Shown: positions 45,001 through 53,831, numbered from the stretch's first letter. The stretch: 64,000 bases of DNA from Dehalobacter sp. DCA (GCF_000305775.1 NC_018866.1:372001-436000), one strand, 5' to 3'. The notes: generated by a model from the letters alone, not told the origin. Program-made: numbers and translations.

Positions 45001-45097
45001 TCCAAAAGAATTTGTGATGATAAGGATCATTGAGGGAGACCAACCTACATAATAACGAGGGATAAGACGCCGGATAAACACATAGGAGAAAGACCAA

Positions 45098-45415
45098 ATG
45101 AAAAAAGACGAGAATATGGAAGACGAAAATCTTAAAGCGAAATCAATTGCTGAAGACTCCCATATCAGCTGGGAAGATTCTGATCTGCTGGTCAAAGCAA
45201 GGATTCTTCGCTCGGATATTCAGCTTTTGGCCAAATATGTCGAAGGACTTGGTCACCTGGGTGTGATCACAACGACCGATAAAGTCAACGGTGAAGTTAT
45301 GATCCAAACGACTAGGCATTGCTGGCCGGAACTGGAAAAAGTACTCTCAACACTTCCTTTACAAATTGAGATTTTATCGCAATTGGGATTTGAGATTTCC
45401 TTGAACTCAAATTAG
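45098..45415 (+). CDS. DUF4911 domain protein
   Basis: 105 residues, soluble. The core ARILRSDIQLLAKYVEGLG, followed by GEVMIQTTRHCWPELEK and LPLQIEIL, matches the small DUF4911 family often found behind U32 genes in Clostridia. Its function is unknown; the fold seems ferredoxin-like with alternating strands and helices. AGGAG precedes the ATG. It ends 90 bases before the pilus genes. Confidence 0.75.
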   Translation: MKKDENMEDENLKAKSIAEDSHISWEDSDLLVKARILRSDIQLLAKYVEGLGHLGVITTTDKVNGEVMIQTTRHCWPELEKVLSTLPLQIEILSQLGFEISLNSN

Positions 45416-45505
45416 ATATTCTATCAGAATCTTGTTGTTCTGAGAAAAATCCTATACTATTATAGTGTTATGGGCGATACGAGAAGAGTAGGAGAGACTT
45501 TCCGC

Positions 45506-46942
45506 ATGAAAAAACACTGGCTGGCTGTCATCGGTGAAAATGAATTGTCAATAGCCACAATTGCTGTCGGAAAATCTAAAGAAATTGAGATATACATGCA
45601 TGCATCATACAAGGAACCGGGCGGTAAAAATATTGGCTATACCGTGCCGGCCGGTTATGATGTTTCGGGTCTGAAGAACTGGCTTCAATACCAGCGGATA
45701 CCGCTCAATAAACTTAAAATTGCCGTTTCGGGTCAAGGATTAATTACGACCATTATTACACTGCCGAATATGGCGGATCAGGAACTCGAAAAATTTATTG
45801 CCGGAGATATGGATGAATATCTTGAACGGTATACCGATCATTATATTGTGGACTATCGCATCCTGAAAAAATATCAGGAAAACGGGGTACCCATGTTAAA
45901 AGTCCTCCTGGCAGCTTTCCCGGCCGAAAAAATGAAGCAGGTTCAGTCGTTCTGCCGAGATCTTGGGATTGAACCCAAGACGGTGGATCTTACTGCGGAT
46001 TGCCTGGCCAGAATTTATTCTTTTTTGGCAGAAAAAATGCCTGCTCATGCTCCCCAGGAAAATACGGAACAAGGACAAAACAGCAACGATTTCGCGATTG
46101 TCTCCTTAAATCCGGGGCTGATTGAGTTTGTACTGCTGGAAAATGGCAGCTTCTTTTTGTATACCGATTTAAAAGTTAATACGGACGAGAAAACCGTCCA
46201 TGCAGAAGAAACTCTCAATGCGGATGAAAGAAATCAAAATGCGAGTAGAACAGGCAATACCGAAAAACATGCTTTTTCCGAAGACTTGCCCCAATCAACA
46301 GGCCAGGAACCTTCTGATCTGTTAGATGAATTAATTGGGCTGGAGACTAAAGACGACGAATACCCGCAGCTCGATTTTTATAAGGTTCAGAACCTGCGGA
46401 AGAATCAAGAAACATTATCTCTGGAGGAATTAGAAGCTGCGGAATTCTATTACTCCAAGCTGGAATCCGTCAAATCGGTCAAAGAAAAAGATGAGTTTGT
46501 CCTGGAAGATTTATTTGTACCTTACGAACTATTGGACGAGGAATTACCTATCTCTTCTACATATCAGGATTTAGAAAAAGAAATGGCGGTTAAAGCTGAT
46601 AAAAAAGCTGACCTGAGTATGTACAGTTCGCCGAAAGAACTTTCCGATATTTCCGGTAAATTAGATTTAAGCCCGATCATATCCGCATTATCCAAGCTAT
46701 TGAACTTCTATTCCGACCGTCATGCCGGAAATTCGGTAGGGACAATCTATCTGACCGGAGAGTACTGCCTCTGGCCAGGGCTGGAAGAATATTTTCGAAA
46801 AAGTTTACGGATCAACACCGAAACGGGCTTCCCGAATAACTGGGAGCCGCTGTTTAAGGCGGATGGGGATACAGGTTTAGCGGAAAACTGGCAGAAGTAT
46901 GGCAGTCTGTACGGGCTCGCCTTACGTGAAGATATACACTAG
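45506..46942 (+). CDS. pilM: Type IV pilus PilM-like assembly protein
   Basis: 478 residues. The N-terminal half has the actin-like pattern of PilM: LAVIGENELSIATIAVG, KIAVSGQGLITTIITLPNM, and the hexad LGIEPKTVDLTADCLARIYSF. A long acidic insertion of about 160 residues (roughly 200-385) interrupts the fold before the last strands, VGTIYLTGEYCLWPGLEEYF. PilM sits on the cytoplasmic face and binds PilN's N-terminus. ATG 45506 follows AGGAG. It heads pilM-pilN-pilO, with small gaps. Confidence 0.8.
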   Translation: MKKHWLAVIGENELSIATIAVGKSKEIEIYMHASYKEPGGKNIGYTVPAGYDVSGLKNWLQYQRIPLNKLKIAVSGQGLITTIITLPNMADQELEKFIAGDMDEYLERYTDHYIVDYRILKKYQENGVPMLKVLLAAFPAEKMKQVQSFCRDLGIEPKTVDLTADCLARIYSFLAEKMPAHAPQENTEQGQNSNDFAIVSLNPGLIEFVLLENGSFFLYTDLKVNTDEKTVHAEETLNADERNQNASRTGNTEKHAFSEDLPQSTGQEPSDLLDELIGLETKDDEYPQLDFYKVQNLRKNQETLSLEELEAAEFYYSKLESVKSVKEKDEFVLEDLFVPYELLDEELPISSTYQDLEKEMAVKADKKADLSMYSSPKELSDISGKLDLSPIISALSKLLNFYSDRHAGNSVGTIYLTGEYCLWPGLEEYFRKSLRINTETGFPNNWEPLFKADGDTGLAENWQKYGSLYGLALREDIH

Positions 46943-46954
46943 CTGGAGGGGCAG

Positions 46955-47500
46955 ATGAACGAAAGAACACAGTTTAACTTTGCGCTGCGCTGGGAAATTG
47001 AAGCCGGCAGCGGAAAACAGCCTGTTCGAAGAAAGCTTAGCGTCGTTGTTAGGATAATCGCTGCTTTTTTTGCTGTCATCATTCTAGCCTCCCCGTGGGT
47101 TTGGCAGCAAAAACTAGCCTTAGATTTAGAAAGGATTGAAGCCAGTATTCAGTCCTACAATGAAGTTGCTGCTGTCATGGCAGAAAACGACAGGCTCCGT
47201 TCCCTGATCACTGATCAGCGCAGCTTTCTGGAGCTTGGGACAAAGGGATCAATCAGCAATCCGGCAGTTGTAAGGAGTCAAATAGGCGGACTTCTGCCGG
47301 GAGACGCGCAGGTCACTTCTTTTCTGCTTCAGGCGGATAATATGGTCCAATTGCAGCTGATCCTGCCTGAATCGGTAAATATCCGCAGTTTAGAAAATAT
47401 TTTTATTAATTCCGGTAGGTTTGAAAGTTTTGATATCCAAACGATTTCATTGAATGACAGGGGACAGACGTTAAATCTCGCTCTGAAACTGAAACCGTAG
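46955..47500 (+). CDS. pilN: Type IV pilus PilN-like protein
   Basis: 181 residues: a cytosolic N-terminus with FNFALRWEIEAGSG (PilN normally carries a conserved PilM-binding INLLP-like segment; this is divergent), a membrane helix about 31-48, a short coiled coil, and a ferredoxin-like periplasmic-type domain. It starts 12 bases after pilM behind GGAGGGG. Together with PilM and PilO it should form the inner-membrane alignment complex. Confidence 0.75.
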   Translation: MNERTQFNFALRWEIEAGSGKQPVRRKLSVVVRIIAAFFAVIILASPWVWQQKLALDLERIEASIQSYNEVAAVMAENDRLRSLITDQRSFLELGTKGSISNPAVVRSQIGGLLPGDAQVTSFLLQADNMVQLQLILPESVNIRSLENIFINSGRFESFDIQTISLNDRGQTLNLALKLKP

Positions 47501-47514
47501 GAGAAATAGAAACG

Positions 47515-48039
47515 ATGCGTATGAAGAAAAAAGGCATTTTAATAACAGGCCTGATCATTCTGCTCGGGATAGGTTATGTCTATCTGCTGGCCGGTCAGTT
47601 TGGGGTGCTGCAGAAGAATTCAGCTCAACGCTATGAACGCGAGGCTTATCTGGTGACGTTGCAGAACAATTACATCAATTTGTCCGGGCTGAAACAGGAA
47701 CAGACGGATTTAACAGCTCAAGCTGCTGAACTGGATCTGACCGTTCCGAAAAACCTGATCAAACCGGATATGATGGTCTTTATTTTCAATCTGGCCAAAG
47801 ACGGCGGGATCAATTCTCAGAATCTGACTTTTGAAGAGATGAAAGATGAAGGCAGTTATTCTTCTCTGGCTATGAATTTCTCCTGTACGGGGCCAACCGC
47901 CAAAATCTATGCTTTTGTGGAACGGCTTCGCAAGGTAAGTCAGTATAATCTGGCGCTGGACAGCATCCAGGTAAATGAAGGTGACGAAGATGCTGCTTCA
48001 GCCAAGATCAGGATCATTGCTTATGGTTATAAGGAATAA
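47515..48039 (+). CDS. pilO: Type IV pilus PilO-like protein
   Basis: 174 residues, one membrane helix (about 8-25), a coiled segment, and a C-terminal domain with SLAMNFSCTGPTAKIYAFVE, the typical PilO strand-helix element. It pairs with PilN. It starts 14 bases after pilN and ends the first pilMNO block; a repeat element follows. Confidence 0.78.
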   Translation: MRMKKKGILITGLIILLGIGYVYLLAGQFGVLQKNSAQRYEREAYLVTLQNNYINLSGLKQEQTDLTAQAAELDLTVPKNLIKPDMMVFIFNLAKDGGINSQNLTFEEMKDEGSYSSLAMNFSCTGPTAKIYAFVERLRKVSQYNLALDSIQVNEGDEDAASAKIRIIAYGYKE

Positions 48040-48103
48040 ACAACTAAGGTGATTTTAAACAAAAATGCATCCATTTTGGGGTATTGTTTTACTTGCTCAA
48101 GAT

Positions 48104-48288
48104 GGTGTAGCCTTGCACAGATACTGCGCTCACACGTTCTCGCTGCTACAAACATAACCCCTTGCTAATATGCCAAAACCTCTGGGCTTTCTGCAAGTGA
48201 ACCGTTGGCATATTTAAAAGCTGCTGGTTTATGTTTGCTAAACGCAGCTGGCACTTGCGTTCACTTCGTATCTGTGCAAGGCTGCACT
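48104..48288. repeat. Long inverted-repeat element, family C (185 bp)
   Basis: The arms AGCCTTGCACAGATAC (48109-48124) and GTATCTGTGCAAGGCT (48268-48283) are a perfect 16-bp inverted repeat, extending to about 21 bp with wobbles. A second inner pair, CAAACATAACC / GGTTTATGTTTG, lies inside. No ORF. It occupies the 406-base gap between pilO and sigK. Confidence 0.7.
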
Positions 48289-48382
48289 GCCCAAGGGAAA
48301 AGAAAAACTGCAAATGTAACACTTTATGGCTGAGTTTTGTACAGCCATTTTTGTTTGACCAAAAAATTTCCAGCTCAGGATA

Positions 48383-48430
48383 AGCAGTATTCTTCTGCTT
48401 TACGCATAGTTATTAAAAGAGCATGCGTAA
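48383..48430 (+). promoter_or_regulatory. Two hairpins / dyad directly upstream of sigK
   Basis: AAGCAG-TATTCTT-CTGCTT (48383-48400) is followed by TTACGCAT (48400-48407) and ATGCGTAA (48423-48430), a perfect 8-bp inverted repeat with a 15-base loop. The second arm abuts the GGAG ribosome site. It could be a regulator operator or an RNA hairpin affecting translation. Confidence 0.45.
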
Positions 48431-48445
48431 GGAGTTGAAGGGTTA

Positions 48446-49189
48446 ATGATTGCTGAAGCTTTTCTTGTCGGGCTTGCCTTATCGGTGATAAAGGGCGTTA
48501 CCCTGCTGGTATCATATATTAATAATAATGCGTTCCCCCAACCGTTAGGAGAAAGGGAGGAAGCCGAATATCTGAGTATCCTGGCGGACTACAAAAATGC
48601 CAGAAATTTTTCCAATGAACTTGTCGCGGAAAACGCGCGAAATAAACTGATTGAGCATAATCTGAGGCTGGTCGCGCATCTTGTAAAAAAATATGACGGA
48701 ACCGGAGCGGACAGTGACGATCTAATTTCGATTGGGACCATCGGCTTAATCAAGGGCATCAATACGTTCAACACAGAAAAGGGAACCAGACTCGCCACCT
48801 ATGCGGCACGCTGCATCGAAAATGAGATTCTGATGTATTTGCGCTCCCTGAAAAAATCTCGCGGGGAAGTGTCCATTTATGACCCGATTGGTACGGATAA
48901 AGAAGGAAACGCGATTAATCTGATTGATGTCCTGGGTACAGATCCGGATGCAATTTCGGATCAGGTGGAAAGTCAATTTGAACAAAGAGTGGTCCTGGAA
49001 AAACTCAAATATTTGACAGGAAGGGAACAAACGGTGATAAAACTTCGCTTCGGCCTGATGAACACGCCCAAAAAGACTCAGAGAGAGATAGCCAAACTGC
49101 TGGGAATCTCCAGGTCCTACGTCTCACGGATAGAGAAAAAAGCGGTGCAGAAACTGATGGAGGAAATGAAGGATCACCGGGAGAGATAA
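48446..49189 (+). CDS. sigK: Sporulation sigma factor SigK (uninterrupted gene)
   Basis: 247 residues. The N-terminal 20-25 hydrophobic residues (AEAFLVGLALSVIKGVTLLV) match the pro-sequence removed by SpoIVFB in relatives. Region 2 reads NLRLVAHLVKKYDG and SDDLISIGTIGLIKGINTF; region 4 has REIAKLLGISRSYVSRIEKKA. SigK drives late mother-cell genes in sporulation. No skin-type insertion splits the gene. AAGGAG precedes the ATG. It lies between pilus genes and a YqeG gene. Confidence 0.9.
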   Translation: MIAEAFLVGLALSVIKGVTLLVSYINNNAFPQPLGEREEAEYLSILADYKNARNFSNELVAENARNKLIEHNLRLVAHLVKKYDGTGADSDDLISIGTIGLIKGINTFNTEKGTRLATYAARCIENEILMYLRSLKKSRGEVSIYDPIGTDKEGNAINLIDVLGTDPDAISDQVESQFEQRVVLEKLKYLTGREQTVIKLRFGLMNTPKKTQREIAKLLGISRSYVSRIEKKAVQKLMEEMKDHRER

Positions 49190-49299
49190 CAACCTATCAG
49201 GTACAACTTGCCTTAAACTTGCCAGAAACAGGTTGCTCTTGGATATTGAGCTGATATATAATTATTTGGTAATATTAAATGGAAAGCAGAGGAACCGGT

Positions 49300-49803
49300 A
49301 TGCGCGGAATCTTACGACCGGATTTTCAATATGAGATGCTGCAGGATATCCAGGCAGAGGATCTGCAGGCAAATGGCATCAAAGGTTTGATCCTGGATCT
49401 GGACAACACCATAACACCTTGGAATGACAGAACCTTAACCGAAGACGTGATTGCGTGGTTTAAAAAAATGAATGACGCAGGAATTAAAGCCTGCATCGTT
49501 TCCAATAACAGAGGACCCGAAAGGGTTTCTGCGGTTGCTGATATGCTGGAAATACTTTATGTTTACAGGGCCAAGAAACCGCAGAAAAAAGCTTTCCTGA
49601 GAGGAATTCGGGTCCTGGATATTCCGGAGTCCGAGGTCGCAGTGATTGGGGACCAGCTGTTTACAGATGTTTTTGGCGGCAACAAGCTCGGGCTTAAGAC
49701 CATATTAGTTTCACCGATCGCTCAAAGAGAATTTCATGGTACGAAAGTCCTGCGTTTTCTGGAACGGTTGGCAGGCAGAAAAGCCAAGTATACCCGCCGT
49801 TAA
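49300..49803 (+). CDS. YqeG-family HAD-IIIA phosphatase
   Basis: 167 residues. It has LILDLDNTITPW (nucleophile Asp in DxDNT), VSNNRG (motif II), the KKPQKKAF lysine, and GDQLFTDVFGGNKLG (motif IV). The family includes YqeG of Bacillus and the phosphatidylglycerophosphatase Gep4/PgpP group; the substrate here is not settled. ATG 49300 with GAGG is preferred over 49279. It precedes aroE in the conserved sporulating-Firmicute arrangement. Confidence 0.88.
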   Translation: MRGILRPDFQYEMLQDIQAEDLQANGIKGLILDLDNTITPWNDRTLTEDVIAWFKKMNDAGIKACIVSNNRGPERVSAVADMLEILYVYRAKKPQKKAFLRGIRVLDIPESEVAVIGDQLFTDVFGGNKLGLKTILVSPIAQREFHGTKVLRFLERLAGRKAKYTRR

Positions 49804-49889
49804 AAACGCCGTTAAAATCTTAAGAATACGTAAGACTTCGTTCTTTGTTTGTCCATTTTCAGATGTCTATGAAGGGGACTGAGAGACGC

Positions 49890-50711
49890 ATGAAGTATGC
49901 AATCATCGGTTATCCTGTGGAACATTCCCTGTCTCCGAAAATGCACGAGGCAGGATTTAAGGCTGCCGGTTTGCCTGCAACCTACGACAGGATAACAGTT
50001 CAGCCGACTCAACTGGCTGAAAGTATCGGATATCTCAAAAATAACGGCTATGACGGCTGGAACGTCACGTATCCGCTGAAGGAAAAAATCATTCCTTATA
50101 TGGATGTCCTGACTTCTGAAGCGCAGCGTATTGGCGCAGTCAACACAGTGAAAGTCCAAAACGGAAGATTGGTTGGGCATAACACGGACGGGGGCGGCTT
50201 CATTCAGGCTTTGCTGAGTAAGGGTTTCGTTTTTGAGGGCAAAGAAGTTGTCATATTAGGGGCCGGAGGGGCTGCCAAAGCCATTGCGGCAGCCCTGGCA
50301 TCCTTACAGGTAAAGATGCTTATTCTGAACAGAAGTGAGGAAAAAGCTGTGATTCTCGCCCGAAAAGTCAACATGCTCGGCGGAAATGCGGCCTCGGGTA
50401 TTTTGGCTCCCGGGCGCTGGCTGGGAGTTGTGGATTTGCTGATTCAAACAACCTCGATTGGCATGAAAGGCGAAGTGTATACGATCGATCTTCAAGGCCT
50501 TAATCCTTCGGCTTGGGCCGTTGATCTGATTTACTATCCAGCCGTTACAGATTTCATGGCACAGACCGGTGCCTGCGGCTGCCGGTCCATGAATGGTCTG
50601 GATATGCTGCTGTTTCAGGGGATCCTTGCCTGGGAGTTCTGGCTGGAGCAGAAGGCTCCGCTGGACATTATGCGCAAAGCTTTACAGGAGAAACTGGGAG
50701 ATAACAGGTGA
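49890..50711 (+). CDS. aroE: Shikimate dehydrogenase
   Basis: 273 residues. It has YPVEHSLSPKMHEAGF (substrate Ser/Ser), NVTYPLKEKI with catalytic lysine, NTDGGGF with catalytic Asp, and the NADP site GAGGAAKAIAAAL. It reduces 3-dehydroshikimate to shikimate. ATG 49890 is the family start. It overlaps or abuts a pilin gene, then aroK and aroB, so chorismate genes are embedded in the pilus cluster. Confidence 0.95.
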   Translation: MKYAIIGYPVEHSLSPKMHEAGFKAAGLPATYDRITVQPTQLAESIGYLKNNGYDGWNVTYPLKEKIIPYMDVLTSEAQRIGAVNTVKVQNGRLVGHNTDGGGFIQALLSKGFVFEGKEVVILGAGGAAKAIAAALASLQVKMLILNRSEEKAVILARKVNMLGGNAASGILAPGRWLGVVDLLIQTTSIGMKGEVYTIDLQGLNPSAWAVDLIYYPAVTDFMAQTGACGCRSMNGLDMLLFQGILAWEFWLEQKAPLDIMRKALQEKLGDNR

Positions 50712-50716
50712 TCGGA

Positions 50717-51142
50717 ATGATAGCGAAGAAAAGGAACGGGTACTCATTGATTGAGATCCTGCTTGTGCTTGCACTATTATCAAGTGCAGCCTTTACTTTC
50801 CTTGTGCACATTCCGCAGCAAATGGAGGAACGGAGACTGGAACTCTCAGCGGCAGTTCTGCTTCAGGACTTACGGGAAGTTCAGCAGACAGCATTGGCTG
50901 AGAATGTTTGGTATAAAATCAAATTTTCTGTTTATACCGGTGAATATAAGATCTTCAGGCAGGGAGAATTTATCCGCAAAGTCAGCCTGCAGAATGGGGT
51001 GCACTTTGCCAATAGTCCTTCTGATCTTACTTTTCGCCCGACAGGGACGCCTGACACCGGTCTGACGGTCATGCTGGCGTCAGGGGATTTAGAAAGAAAT
51101 GTGATTGTTGCGCCTGTGATGGGCAGGATCAGGATGGAATAG
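50717..51142 (+). CDS. Prepilin-type pseudopilin (GspH/FimT-like)
   Basis: 141 residues. A short basic leader ends at Gly, then YSLIEILLVLALLSS: the prepilin peptidase site with Tyr at +1 and Glu at +5, leading into one hydrophobic helix. The remainder is a beta-rich domain (VWYKIKFSVYTGEYKI) with the GspH-type layout. Probably a minor pilin. ATG 50717 is just past the aroE stop (GTG 50708 overlaps it). It sits between aroE and aroK. Confidence 0.85.
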   Translation: MIAKKRNGYSLIEILLVLALLSSAAFTFLVHIPQQMEERRLELSAAVLLQDLREVQQTALAENVWYKIKFSVYTGEYKIFRQGEFIRKVSLQNGVHFANSPSDLTFRPTGTPDTGLTVMLASGDLERNVIVAPVMGRIRME

Positions 51143-51156
51143 AGAGGTGAAATTTC

Positions 51157-51696
51157 GTGTCCGATAGCCTGAATTCGATACCCCAAAATATTGTACTTAT
51201 CGGCTTTATGGCTGCTGGAAAAAGCAGTGTCGGCAAGCTTCTGGCCAGGGAACTCCGCTGGGGATTTATGGATACGGACAGTGAGATCGAAAGAATGACA
51301 GGGTTGAAAATCCCGGAAATTTTTCAAAAATACGGTGAAGCAAGGTTCCGGTCGGAAGAAAATCTGCTGGTACATAAGATTTCCGGATTTACCGATACAG
51401 TTATTGCCACTGGCGGAGGAACGGTTTTAGATCCGGAAAACTGGAATATTCTCCACGGACTTGGGAAGTTGGTTTACCTATATGTTCCATTGGAGATTGC
51501 TTTACAGAGAGCAAAAGAACATCACGATCGGCCGCTTCTTTCCAGCAGCGAGCCGGAACAAATAGAAAAGCTCTGGAGAGACCGGGAAGTGATTTACAGA
51601 AAGGCGCCTATAACGGTTGACACATCGGATAAAGATGTTCAAACCGTTGCGGCGGAGATCCTCGAATTGCTGAAAGGAGAACACATTACAGCATGA
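51157..51696 (+). CDS. aroK: Shikimate kinase
   Basis: 179 residues. Walker A is GFMAAGKSSVG (about 16-26), DTDSEIE binds shikimate and metal, FRSEE and ATGGGTV follow, and the lid has DRPLL. It phosphorylates shikimate at the 3-OH with ATP. GTG start with GAGAGGTG. Its stop TGA overlaps the aroB ATG, so the two are coupled. Confidence 0.95.
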   Translation: MSDSLNSIPQNIVLIGFMAAGKSSVGKLLARELRWGFMDTDSEIERMTGLKIPEIFQKYGEARFRSEENLLVHKISGFTDTVIATGGGTVLDPENWNILHGLGKLVYLYVPLEIALQRAKEHHDRPLLSSSEPEQIEKLWRDREVIYRKAPITVDTSDKDVQTVAAEILELLKGEHITA

Positions 51697-52772
51697 TACA
51701 GAGAATAGATGTCAGTGGAGGACACGGTTACCCACTGTTACTGGGAGCCACTTTGGACGAGCTTGGCGGTCATTTGAAAACAGCATACGGCACGAGCGGG
51801 CATTATCTTCTCATCACGAATGATGTTGTGGCCGGATACTATGCAGATAAACTTTTGGACGGAATGAAGGACTTAAAGACCGATTTGATTACCGTTCCTG
51901 ACGGTGAACAGGAGAAATCACTGGACAGGATCAGTAAATTGACGGAACAGGCGCTGCAATTCAAAGCGGACAGGGACACTGTGGTGCTGGCCCTCGGCGG
52001 AGGGGTGATCGGGGATTTGTCTGGATTTTTTGCAAGTATTTTTATGCGTGGAATGCGTTACATCCATATTCCGACCACCTTGCTGTCCCAGATTGATTCG
52101 AGTATTGGCGGCAAGGTGGCGGTGAACCATCCTTCCGGTAAAAACCTCCTGGGGTCTTTTTATGCCCCCCAGGCCGTCTGGACGGATTTTGACACCTTGC
52201 AGACACTTCCGTGGAAAGAGATGCGGAACGGGCTTGCCGAAACCATTAAACACGCGCTTGTCGCTGATCCGGATTTGTTTGAATTCATCGAAGAACATGC
52301 TGAAGCCATCAAAGGATTGGACTACAAGATCATCAAGGAAATGTCCCTGCGGTCTCTGGCTGTCAAAGTTAAGATTGTCACTGAGGATGAGAAAGAAAAG
52401 GGAAACAGGATGCTTCTGAACCTCGGACACAGTTTCGGGCATGCTCTGGAGACAGAGGAAGCCTATCAGGGTGTTATGCACGGCGAAGGGGTCAGTATCG
52501 GGATTGCCGCCGCAGCCAATCTGTCCAGAGAAAGAGGTTTGGTTAACGACAAACAGCTTGACAGAATCCTGAATCTCTTAATGAAAATGGATCTGCCCAC
52601 TACGGCCAAAGCGCATGACCGGGCAGTACTTCTTGGACACATGTCTGCAGATAAGAAGAATAAAGCCGGCAATAAGGTGCTAATTCTGCCGGTCGGCATT
52701 GGGAGATCGGTCATCGCTGCAGACTGTAACGATGAAGAAATCCTCAGGGCCTGGGAAAAAGTCATCATTTAG
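51693..52772 (+). CDS. aroB: 3-dehydroquinate synthase
   Basis: 359 residues. It has VPDGEQEKSLD, the NAD site LALGGGVIGDLSGFFAS, PTTLLSQIDSSIGGKVAVNHP, and zinc ligands Glu in RNGLAETIKHALV and histidines in NLGHSFGHALE. It converts DAHP to 3-dehydroquinate. It overlaps aroK by four bases. A terminator (52894) follows, so this is the end of the aro transcript. Confidence 0.96.
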   Translation: MIQRIDVSGGHGYPLLLGATLDELGGHLKTAYGTSGHYLLITNDVVAGYYADKLLDGMKDLKTDLITVPDGEQEKSLDRISKLTEQALQFKADRDTVVLALGGGVIGDLSGFFASIFMRGMRYIHIPTTLLSQIDSSIGGKVAVNHPSGKNLLGSFYAPQAVWTDFDTLQTLPWKEMRNGLAETIKHALVADPDLFEFIEEHAEAIKGLDYKIIKEMSLRSLAVKVKIVTEDEKEKGNRMLLNLGHSFGHALETEEAYQGVMHGEGVSIGIAAAANLSRERGLVNDKQLDRILNLLMKMDLPTTAKAHDRAVLLGHMSADKKNKAGNKVLILPVGIGRSVIAADCNDEEILRAWEKVII

Positions 52773-52893
52773 GTCAAATAAGTACTAGTAATATAAATTG
52801 CAGAACAAAAAAATGTAAGTTGAGATTTACAGCAGTACCTTTTTGCTGTTCCCAAAAAATACTAATCTTAAAGGAAATAGAATATTTGTGTAG

Positions 52894-52930
52894 AAAATAT
52901 GTAATTAATTTACATATTTTTTCGTTTTAT
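52894..52930 (+). terminator. A/T-rich intrinsic terminator after aroB
   Basis: AAAATATGTAA pairs with TTACATATTTT (11 pairs) over a five-base loop; TTCGTTTTAT follows. It separates the aro genes from the next pilin. Confidence 0.55.
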
Positions 52931-52952
52931 CAGAGACAAGAAAGGAATCGTT

Positions 52953-53291
52953 ATGCCAAAAGCTTGCAAGAACGGTTTTACTTTATGGGAAGTATTATTG
53001 GTCATCGCTTTGTTGGGTATCCTGGCCTCTATGATTCTGCCATGTTACAGCGGCAGTATCAACAGTACGGAATCGGAAGTGCACAAAGTCAATGTTCTCA
53101 AAATAGAAAGTGCTGCAAGACTATACCGTCTTGACGTGGGCAGCTATCCGGGAAGTCTGAATGATCTGATTACCTGCCCTTCTGCTGATTTAAACTGGCA
53201 AGGACCGTATCTTGAGGAAATACCGGCATGCCCGTTTGATCCAAGCAAACATTATGCGCTTGATGACAATGGAAAAGCAGTGATTCGTTAA
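52953..53291 (+). CDS. Type IV prepilin-like protein (PilA/GspG-like)
   Basis: 112 residues. The cleavage region is NGFTLWEVLLVIALLGILA, with Gly-Phe and Glu at +5, then one helix. The C-terminal part has YLEEIPACPFDPSKHYAL, the GspG-type cysteine and proline segment, and two further Cys residues. It is a pseudopilin of the pilus or T2S-like machine. GAAAGGAA precedes the ATG. It follows the aroB terminator and is the first of four clustered pilin-like genes. Confidence 0.86.
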   Translation: MPKACKNGFTLWEVLLVIALLGILASMILPCYSGSINSTESEVHKVNVLKIESAARLYRLDVGSYPGSLNDLITCPSADLNWQGPYLEEIPACPFDPSKHYALDDNGKAVIR

Positions 53292-53322
53292 GGTTAACGT
53301 TGTATTGGGAGGTAGGTCCGGA

Positions 53323-53700
53323 ATGGACGATAAGAAAAAAGGCTTTGTATTGCTTGATGTTTTAATAGGACTCTTTATTTTTAGTTTGGGATTTGCAGTT
53401 ATGCTGGCATTGATTAATACAGCTTACATCAAGAATAGCCATACTGATCATACCCTGCAGGCAGTCAATCTTGCCAGCTCGACAGTGGAGGAAATCACGG
53501 CAGTCCTGCTTGATGATCCTTCTGCCGTTTATCGTTATCTGAGCGGGACCACGCGCGATGAATCCGGCCTGTTTACCAGAATGGTCTGTTGTGAATGGGA
53601 TTCTCCGAATCTGCTTAAAATTACTGTAAAAATCAGTTGGACTGAGTTGGAGGATCAGAAAGAGTACAAACTGAGCTATCTGCATTATATTGCAGAATAA
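53323..53700 (+). CDS. Prepilin-like minor pilin (PilV/GspI-like) with Asp at +5
   Basis: 125 residues. The leader DDKKKG is followed by FVLLDVLIGLFIFSLGFAV: a prepilin site in which the usual Glu at +5 is replaced by Asp. One hydrophobic helix, then a small soluble domain with MVCCEWD. PilV/GspI-like by size and helix pattern. ATG 53323 has GGAGG upstream. The Asp substitution may affect methylation or assembly but not necessarily cleavage. Confidence 0.78.
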   Translation: MDDKKKGFVLLDVLIGLFIFSLGFAVMLALINTAYIKNSHTDHTLQAVNLASSTVEEITAVLLDDPSAVYRYLSGTTRDESGLFTRMVCCEWDSPNLLKITVKISWTELEDQKEYKLSYLHYIAE

Positions 53701-53831
53701 TAATTTGGGAAAATAAGTAAATTATTTACAAAACAGGCAGGAAGTTTTAGAAATATGTAGAAATATAGTAATTAAGTTAATTAATGGAAATAAAGTAGAT
53801 AAGAGTTTGACTATGCTGGTTGGAGTAACAT

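Noticed and set aside
45440..45470. Promoter upstream of pilM (TTGTTG ... TATACT)
   Set aside because: The spacer is only 15 bases and alternatives are equally weak.
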